46,215 nucleotides of DNA from Apostichopus californicus. Taxonomy: Eukaryota; Echinodermata; Holothuroidea; Aspidochirotida; Stichopodidae. The translations under genes and the position numbers were made by a program. Positions 38,989 to 46,215 of the stretch are shown here, in pieces. The DNA is taken from positions 1,653 to 47,867 of the forward strand of contig JAIPMN010011221.1 in the NCBI GenBank assembly GCA_020650975.1. The letters are read 5' to 3'. The notes beneath the pieces are model-generated. The model was not told the origin of the DNA. It was given only the letters and a program-made list of their open reading frames with translations, and did no database searches. How positions within the stretch are numbered: the stretch's first letter is position 1; each line of letters opens with the position of its first letter.

Positions 38989-41827
38989 GAAGTTTACAGA
39001 AGAAGGAGCAAAACGTTGGATTTAAGTTTAGTTTCATCTTTTAGAATATGTCATCCCATCTGGAATCTCATAAAACAGAGACGAAGTCTTTTAGGATGAC
39101 GGAGACGGCAGATCCATGCATCAGTTTATCCAGCAACAGGCCCACCGTCATAAACAGAGATTTAGTGTTAATATTAGAATTTCTCTCAGTGAAGTTAAAG
39201 GGACATTCCGGTGGCTGAATTCAATAGCTTTAGCTTACCAATAACTGTTGGGAATTTTCTGTATGATTAAATTGAAACTACATCCTCGTAGCACTTTGTA
39301 TGGCGATGATTTGAATTGGTTATATTTTTGCGGAATGCATCTGGCAACAGCAGGGTGGATGACGTCATCATGGCATATGGGATGAAGTTTGTTTGTTTTT
39401 TTTTTTTTGTAATACTTAAAATCAATGATCCGAATTGGAAAATAATAATCAGCAAACGGTTTCTATTTTATATTGATTTAATGTTAAATACAGACAATAT
39501 TTACAGGTAAGGAGGCATTCCGACTGTATCTGAATTAAAGTATAAATCAACAAGAAGATTAGCATATGAAAGTAAAGCTATAGTAAAACGTACACCATAA
39601 AGGACGTCACAGACCCTCTATTGTGATCCACTTCTAGGAGTATATATGCGAAGGTCTTAGCCAGTAAAAAGTAAGGCTTCATTCAACCGATAATATCTCG
39701 AGTTAGGAACAAGATATTGAGATGGGGCTTTCAACTAAACGTGTGGATTGTTTCTTTTTAACAAAAGTGTGACAGTTTCTGTCACCAAATACCTCTTTCA
39801 TCGAAGCTTGTTTCGTTACCTACCTAAAAGGTAATTTCCCTCGCCACCAGCTATACTCTTGGATTGAATCTATGTTGTTAATTGTTATAGAAAAGTCTAT
39901 AGTTTGAAGACTTTTTTTTGGCGCTTGAAAGCGCACCGGAATCGACATATCACACTTTAATAGTAGCGGATGGTGCATAACTTATAGCCTACTTTACATA
40001 TAACGTTAGGGACGGATAAAGTCGTTGCTGCCATTATCTGCTGAGGTGATTATAACTGCTAAGTTTGGCGTCTTGGATTCTCTGAGGAACATTGTAGAAG
40101 GAGCTTGATTGAATATCTCGAGATGTACACTTTGGATATGAGAGCCAATCAGATTCTCATGTTACCTAAATTTTTTAGAGGAATAGATGAATTTTTTCTG
40201 GGCAAGTATCGGGGTTTTTTAAGCCGTTGGCGGAGATGCTATCGGCGATGACTAACTTCTTGAAAGACGGATTGTAAAATGATGAAAGAAAATGCTTAAA
40301 AGGTACCTTGTATTTGTTGATGAAATCTCGATGATTTTATCAAACCTTGTAAGTATTGCTTAAAGTGTCACCAATGTTCAAACTAAGACATGCACTAGTC
40401 AAAAGATGCTCTTCAAATAAACTAAGTTCATTTTCTGATTAATTTGTACTTCTACTCAATTCTGATAGATACGAAGCCCTGATATTATGGTATTATAATG
40501 TTTAAGTCAAATACCAAACAAGCAAATAAGAGATTTTTTTTCATTTTTGTGGTTTTCCCTTTATGTTTCAAATTGAAATGTAGATAAACTAGTTTGAGCC
40601 AATGAACTATATACATACGGGTACGGGATTGATTTTTTTTTTTAACACTGCGCATAAAAGAGGCGCATAACCAAAATCAATCAAAAAGAGCTGGTTTACA
40701 GCAAATTTAGTACATTTGATTTTTCGGAAAAGATTCGAATTTAAAAATTCCGAAATGGGCTGGATTCTGTCATCCAATTACAAATGCATTAGATTGACTA
40801 TAGCCAAATTATATTGTAATATAAACCAACAAAATGACCCCCCAAAAATAGCAAAAAAGCATTTTTGAAATTCTGATCTTTCGATTGGTCGTGACATAAC
40901 CACGTGACAAACTGTCTGGGCGACGAAAGGTTAGGGTCAAAAGTATCCATTAATTATTACGTAATTAACGATTGTGTGGTGACAACAATATCTGTGTATT
41001 GGTTTGGTAACTTGTATGTTTTCATCGGAAAGAAAAACATAGAATTGGTCACATTTTCTGAAATACGCAACTAAACGCAAAACGCAAAAAAACAATTATG
41101 TTTAAATAATTGAAGTATGTATATACTAGGAGGAAATTTTATAGAAGGAAATTCAGGAAAAATGTTAATTAATATCGCATTATGATTAGGCATATTATTA
41201 CTATTGTAAATGGTAATTTTGATTACAATATTGATACGAGTATGCATATTTATATATATACTTTCATAAGGCTATACTTGTCTTTGTTTACTGTTTTGTA
41301 GAATACGTACGATAACCATTTGAATATTCTGTTTTAATTTGCCACGGACTAAATTTTTCCAAGCATACACTATACGAAACTAAGAAATAAATGGCTAAAA
41401 TAATATTAAAATGGCTTAAAGAGATTTTTATTTGTCTATAATGGAAACTGGAAATACGCAACGGAGCTTATTGTAAAGACTATACATCCTTAATAATCTC
41501 TGAAAATATAAATAATATTAAGTCATGAAAGTTCTCATTAGTCGTTTCATTTTGTCTTTTTTGAATAACTAAGTTGTTATTACTATTTTTCTCTTTTGCT
41601 TAGAGGTTACTTTCTCTCGCTTGCTCCCACCTCTCCCCCCCCCCCAACCCTCCCTCTCTCTTGTTCTTTATTAATCCCTTCACTTATACTTACCAAAGTT
41701 CCCAACTGTTTCAATGACTTATTGGTATATTTTTTTCGCAATTTTACGCAAGAAATACAAGACAGCAAGACCGTAATATTAGAAATTGTTTGAAGAGCAG
41801 TACATCGACTATACATTTCCACAAGTT

Positions 41828-41912
41828 GGTTATACACACATACATACATACACGCATACACCTATACATACATATATACATACATACATATACGCATACA
41901 TACACGTACATA
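41828..41912 (+). repeat. (CATA)n/(TACA)n microsatellite
   Basis: Imperfect cacatacatacatacacgca run downstream of the Bsx-like gene. Confidence 0.9.
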
Positions 41913-44460
41913 GACGACACTGTTCGAAGCTGAATCCAATATAAGCTGTCGTGATCAGAGACATATTTCTCGAAAACGATAATCGGCTGCAGTGACGACA
42001 ACCTAAGGCTTAACTTTATCAGTAAATTGATATTTCGTAATAAAAGGACATATTTATTTACAAGATGTAAATATAGCCTATACTACAGTTGATAAATCAA
42101 TGTAATGTAAGCAAGCTAAGGACAAGCTAAACGGTCAGCAATTGCAAAGCAGGCGCGGATCTAGGGAGTATGGGGGTTGTATACACCTCCCGGCACCTTT
42201 ACAACAAGGGTAAAAGCAACACTATACGCTTAGATCTATAATTATAAACATATCTTTTATAGTTTAATATACCTCAGAATGCTGCTTTGGAAGTCTAAAA
42301 TTTTAAGGTGTTTTTATTTCTTCAAAAACTGGGGGGGGGGGGACTGTTCCCTGTTCCTTGTTCCCTTGAGAGGGCACTGTTCCTTGAACGTATGTATGCA
42401 TTGCATTGAATAAGAGAACATTAACATTTAAACGGTTCATTGATTGGTGGTACAATAAAGAAAGGCTTCAAAGATTTAGGGAAGGCCACCTCTCCCCTCA
42501 AATAAACAATTGTAAGGAAGTCCGAGAACAAGAAAGTCTTTAAATTGATCAATTAAGATTTCAACCCATCAGATACAACACGACAAACAAAGGAATCTAG
42601 TTTGACAGCTTTAAACATTCCTAACAATAAAGCTCATTCTTATCTCGACAACCAAATCAATCACATAGCAATGGTAAGTGTAACTAACTTTTGAACATAT
42701 CACTTAATTAAATGGATTTAACAAACTTATAATGCTCGAGGCATTGAAAGTTGCCAACGACATTTTCTTTTGTATGGGCTAGTAAAGGTGGCTTCCCAAT
42801 AAAGTGATAAGGGTCTTTTGCAGAAGGCCAACACGCTAGCATCACACTTTTACGATTTCCTTCTGGCTTTACAGCTTTAGCTTATGTTTGTCAAATGGGA
42901 TTTGCTGGTATAGTTGCATCGGTGAAAAGATAAAAACAAATCTTATAAAAGGAAGTTGGAAGAAACTTGTATTAGCTTAGAACATTAAGTTTATAGAAAT
43001 ACTTAGATCTTCGAGTTATTTTGTTGTTGAAGTTACAAAAATGTAAAAGTGGCCTCGTTTATATATTTTTTATATATTTTTTGGGGGAATGAATTCCACT
43101 GTTAATTAAAGTTCTTTTCTACTGAAAATCTAAAGCCATTAAAGTTTATATTCTAATGCCATTCATATACACATGCGAATATTTTACTCAACACTGCCAA
43201 CGTAAAGTACTGCTCAATTTAAATGTTTTGGGGTAATAAGAACACAGGATTTGTGACCAGGTAAATTATGCCTTGTAAACTAAATTAGTTAATAAAAATA
43301 TTAATATTTTAAATCGCAGTTATTGGGCATAAATCTGCCAAAAATTGATTGGGTGCATCCGTTCCTAGTCTTGGTTACAATACTTGTTTAATGGAATTCT
43401 TTGGAGACACGTAACGTTTGCATTCACTCAAAGCCTATTCTCACACGAACATTTCATATCCATTGGAATCCACGTTCAAAACCAACCAGACTTGTAACTT
43501 GCCTTTGGGCAGTGGACGATGTTACACAAAATCGAGGCCAAATAGATTCGGTTAAACTCAGTTTGTGAATTTAGAAAATGGCGCCTGCCTCTGTGATTTC
43601 GACGTGTGTAGTGTGTTGTTGAACGGGGTACACCCTGAGGTTCCTCTCACCGATTTGTTTTAAAACTAAAATGTCAGATACTAGGGGAACACTGTCTCCA
43701 GCGGGATGGGGACGTTGGCTTTCTACCTTTCTACCAAAACAAATTGCCATATTTATCCGACAAAGAACAAGAAGAATGCCAAATAACACCACGTGATAAC
43801 ATTAACTCATCTGAGCTACACATTAACATAAATGAAATGTGAAAGTTATGATCAGCCCTAAGTCAGTACGAACATGGTTGTGACGTCATAAATTCACTTA
43901 GTCTGGCATGAACCAACATTACTATGAATGTCCTCTTTAGATGGGCCCTGTTTCCAAACAAGAAAGGCCTTTCATAGCCGATACAGTTTAATATCGGTAT
44001 AGTTTTTTTTTTTGAGAATGTTTGGCAAATAAGTCTTTTGCGACTAATTGCGACTAATAAAGAAGAATTATAGAGAAGTAAAAAAAAACTTTACAGAACG
44101 AACTGAAACATCTGAATCATTCTTTTAAAGAAATTCAACAGGTATGTTACAAAATTCACCGAACATTTTGTTGAGAATGAATCGACCGGTATACATTTAT
44201 CCTTGTATCATCGCCGCATAGGCAAGGTTTCAGTCAATTTAGAAGAAGTACATGGCTTCCCTAGTGTTGGATCTGCTATAATATATAATCCCCTCGTCCA
44301 GTGGATGGGGTTGATGGAATTTAAATTGATGTGATAAGCCATGCCAGAATATCTCTTACAGAACCGATAATTTGCTTCCTTTTTGGCATCTTAACTCTCC
44401 TTACCATGATATCAGACTTGTTTTTCGTGTACAACAGCACGAATGGTGCGAGTATAACAT

Positions 44461-44940
44461 CATGAGTATGTGTACAACAGCATGAGTATGTGTACAACAG
44501 CAAGAGTATGGGTACAGCAGCATCAGTACGAGTACAACAGCATGAATATGAGTACAACAGCATGAGTATGTGTACAACAGCATGAGTATGGGTACAGCAG
44601 CATCAGTACGAGTACAACAGCATCAGTACGAGTACAACAGCATGAATATGAGTACAATCGCATGAGTATGTGTACAACAGCATGAGTATGTGTACAACAG
44701 CAAGAGTATGGGTACAGCAGCATCAGTACGAGTACAACAGCATGAGTAGGAGTACAACAGTATGAGTATGTGTACAAAATTATGAGTATATGTACAACAG
44801 CATCAGTACGAGTACAACAGCATCAGTACGAGTACAACAGTATTAATACGAGTACAACGGTCTGAATGATATTACAATCGCATGCGTACGAATACAACAG
44901 CATGAATACGAGTACAACAACATTAGTACAAATACGAAAA
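44461..44940 (+). repeat. 20-bp satellite, 24 units, with 200-bp higher-order repeat
   Basis: Twenty-four consecutive 20-bp units without an indel, consensus CATGAGTATGTGTACAACAG. Unit types (tgtacaacag, ggtacagcag, agtacaacag endings) recur in the same order every ten units (44461-44660 and 44661-44860). Open frames across it are a by-product of the repeat, not genes. Confidence 0.95.
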
Positions 44941-45850
44941 CATATGTATCAAGACTTAGTATCCTAGAACAGCGACATGTCTGTTAATTTATTGCAAAAT
45001 AATGAACTAGGTCCGCGGATTGTGAATGTTCGTTACTTTAATAGACCCCGTATCTCAGTGTCAACATGTTTTTAGCGTACCACACTCTCATATCATAATT
45101 TATAGAGCCTAGCTTCCACTTAGTACACAAGTATAGGGAACGACGTTGCTACTGCCATTAACTATTGCGTTGCTATAGCTACACCAGGGAGCTGATATAG
45201 CTCCCTGGTTATACACTAGCTCTTCGTTCCACGGAATGAAAATTCACTATTTGAGAGTATTTTTATATTTAATTTAAGAATATTCGAAATGTTTCTCAAG
45301 TTTTGTGTGCCACCAAAGAGAAAAGGTGGGGGGGGGGGACGATATTTCATTATTGCCAACGTTTTCAACTGCCCTTACTTTCTTTAAAAGTTGAACCATC
45401 AGGGAACAAACTAAACCCGTGAATACCTGCGAAATTATACGACTTCCTGGGGCACGTTGCTATGCTCCACGGCAACAGATTCTCAACTGATAGGGCTAAT
45501 TTGCCACAGGTATGTGGACTAACTTGCTTTTTATTGCCACTATTTGGAAAGAAACCTGTCTCTCACTATAATTACGTTTCCACCCATCAGAGAGAACTTT
45601 TCTTTTGGTCTCAGTGACTTAAGCGTTAGGTTTAAGCCGATACTTAACTATTAAAGTATTTATTAACGGTCCACCAGTGGGGAGCTTAACTTCTTTGCCA
45701 AAATAGTCCGGGTTGGCAGCACTTTACATACAACAATGCGTTATAAGCTGCCTTTCAATAGAAGTAAAACCAGTTATCTAACCAACGGGATCCTGGCAAC
45801 TATTGATCTTTGTTTGTGTCACTGATGGGGAAAGGACTTAACGAGGCCCC

Positions 45851-45863
45851 TCTTTCTTCTTAT

Positions 45864-45895
<32 letters not shown>

Positions 45896-45905
45896 CTCTT
45901 CTCTT
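45851..45905 (+). repeat. (CTT)n microsatellite
   Basis: Run of ttcttcttcttcttc with ttcctcttcctc variants. Confidence 0.93.
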
Positions 45906-46215
45906 TATTTTTCCTCGAACAAGATCAAAGTACAACAACAATAGTTCCTTTTTTTTACGGTATCCAATAGTTTCGACTTCGGGGAAGAATCTGTCATTGC
46001 TTTCTCATAAACTAAAATCGAAAAGGGGGCTTGACAAATAACAAAAAGGATTCTTTGAAGTAAAAAGAACAAAATAATGAACCCTTTATGTCTGACCAGT
46101 TTTTTTTTCAAGAATAAAGGACGTCATGAAGAAAGACAGAAAACCCGCTAAATATACCACTAGAAGAAAGTATGTAGATATGTTGAAATCCCTCCAACCC
46201 CCCCCCCCCCCCCCC

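Larger units (their letters stand above)
38989..46215. other. Region downstream of the Bsx-like gene
   Basis: Presumably starts with the 3' UTR, whose end I cannot place (several AATAAA-like strings, none decisive). Also contains a possible hAT-type end CAGGCGCGGATCTAGGG at about 42152, the 20-bp satellite, microsatellites, and a terminal 18-nt poly-C. No further gene was recognised. Confidence 0.7.

Noticed and set aside
44321..44777. Minus-strand open frames rich in Cys and Tyr (CCCTHTHAVV type)
   Set aside because: They are translations of the 20-bp satellite; several frames are open at once and no start or splice context supports them.
44461..44940. CRISPR-like array (regular 20-bp repeats)
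   Set aside because: No spacer-repeat alternation, and the genome is eukaryotic; it is a satellite.

Overview
This is a piece of an animal nuclear genome. It is AT-rich and has long introns with GT-AG boundaries, tRNA-derived SINEs, a CR1/L2-type LINE tail, hAT-like MITEs and many minisatellites. A motile-cilium gene and a Bsx-type homeobox gene fit a bilaterian. The repeat style suggests a marine invertebrate, perhaps an echinoderm; this is inference and I cannot name the species.

The left half (511-22552, minus strand) carries most of one gene, the cilia- and flagella-associated WD-repeat protein CFAP44 (WDR52). I could place 23 consecutive coding exons whose splice phases all agree. Together they give 1446 codons from the start methionine, with the C-terminal end lying beyond the left edge of the window. 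The protein has a long acidic disordered N-terminus with an internal 9-residue repeat, a WD40 region, and a charged coiled-coil region. A perfect RFX X-box match lies 94 bp upstream of the ATG, as expected for a ciliary gene.

The right half carries a divergently oriented (plus strand) Bsx-like homeobox gene in three exons (28096-28471, 37333-37517, 38923-38988), giving 208 residues. It has an N-terminal eh1 Groucho-binding motif and a C-terminal homeodomain split by an intron between homeodomain residues 44 and 45. The two genes are head to head, with about 5.5 kb between their start codons. That gap holds a cluster of DNA-transposon remnants, including a hAT-like MITE with terminal inverted repeats and a perfect 8-bp target duplication.

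The rest is intron and intergenic DNA: three tRNA-derived SINE families, inverted-repeat elements, six short hairpin motifs resembling the hammerhead-like motif of Penelope-type retroelements, a 20-bp satellite with 200-bp higher-order structure, and many poly-C/poly-G tracts (one contains a 10-N gap). The most unusual pattern is that four CFAP44 introns carry minisatellites that start at, or contain, the 5' splice site, so that copies of the splice donor are tandemly duplicated downstream of the real one.
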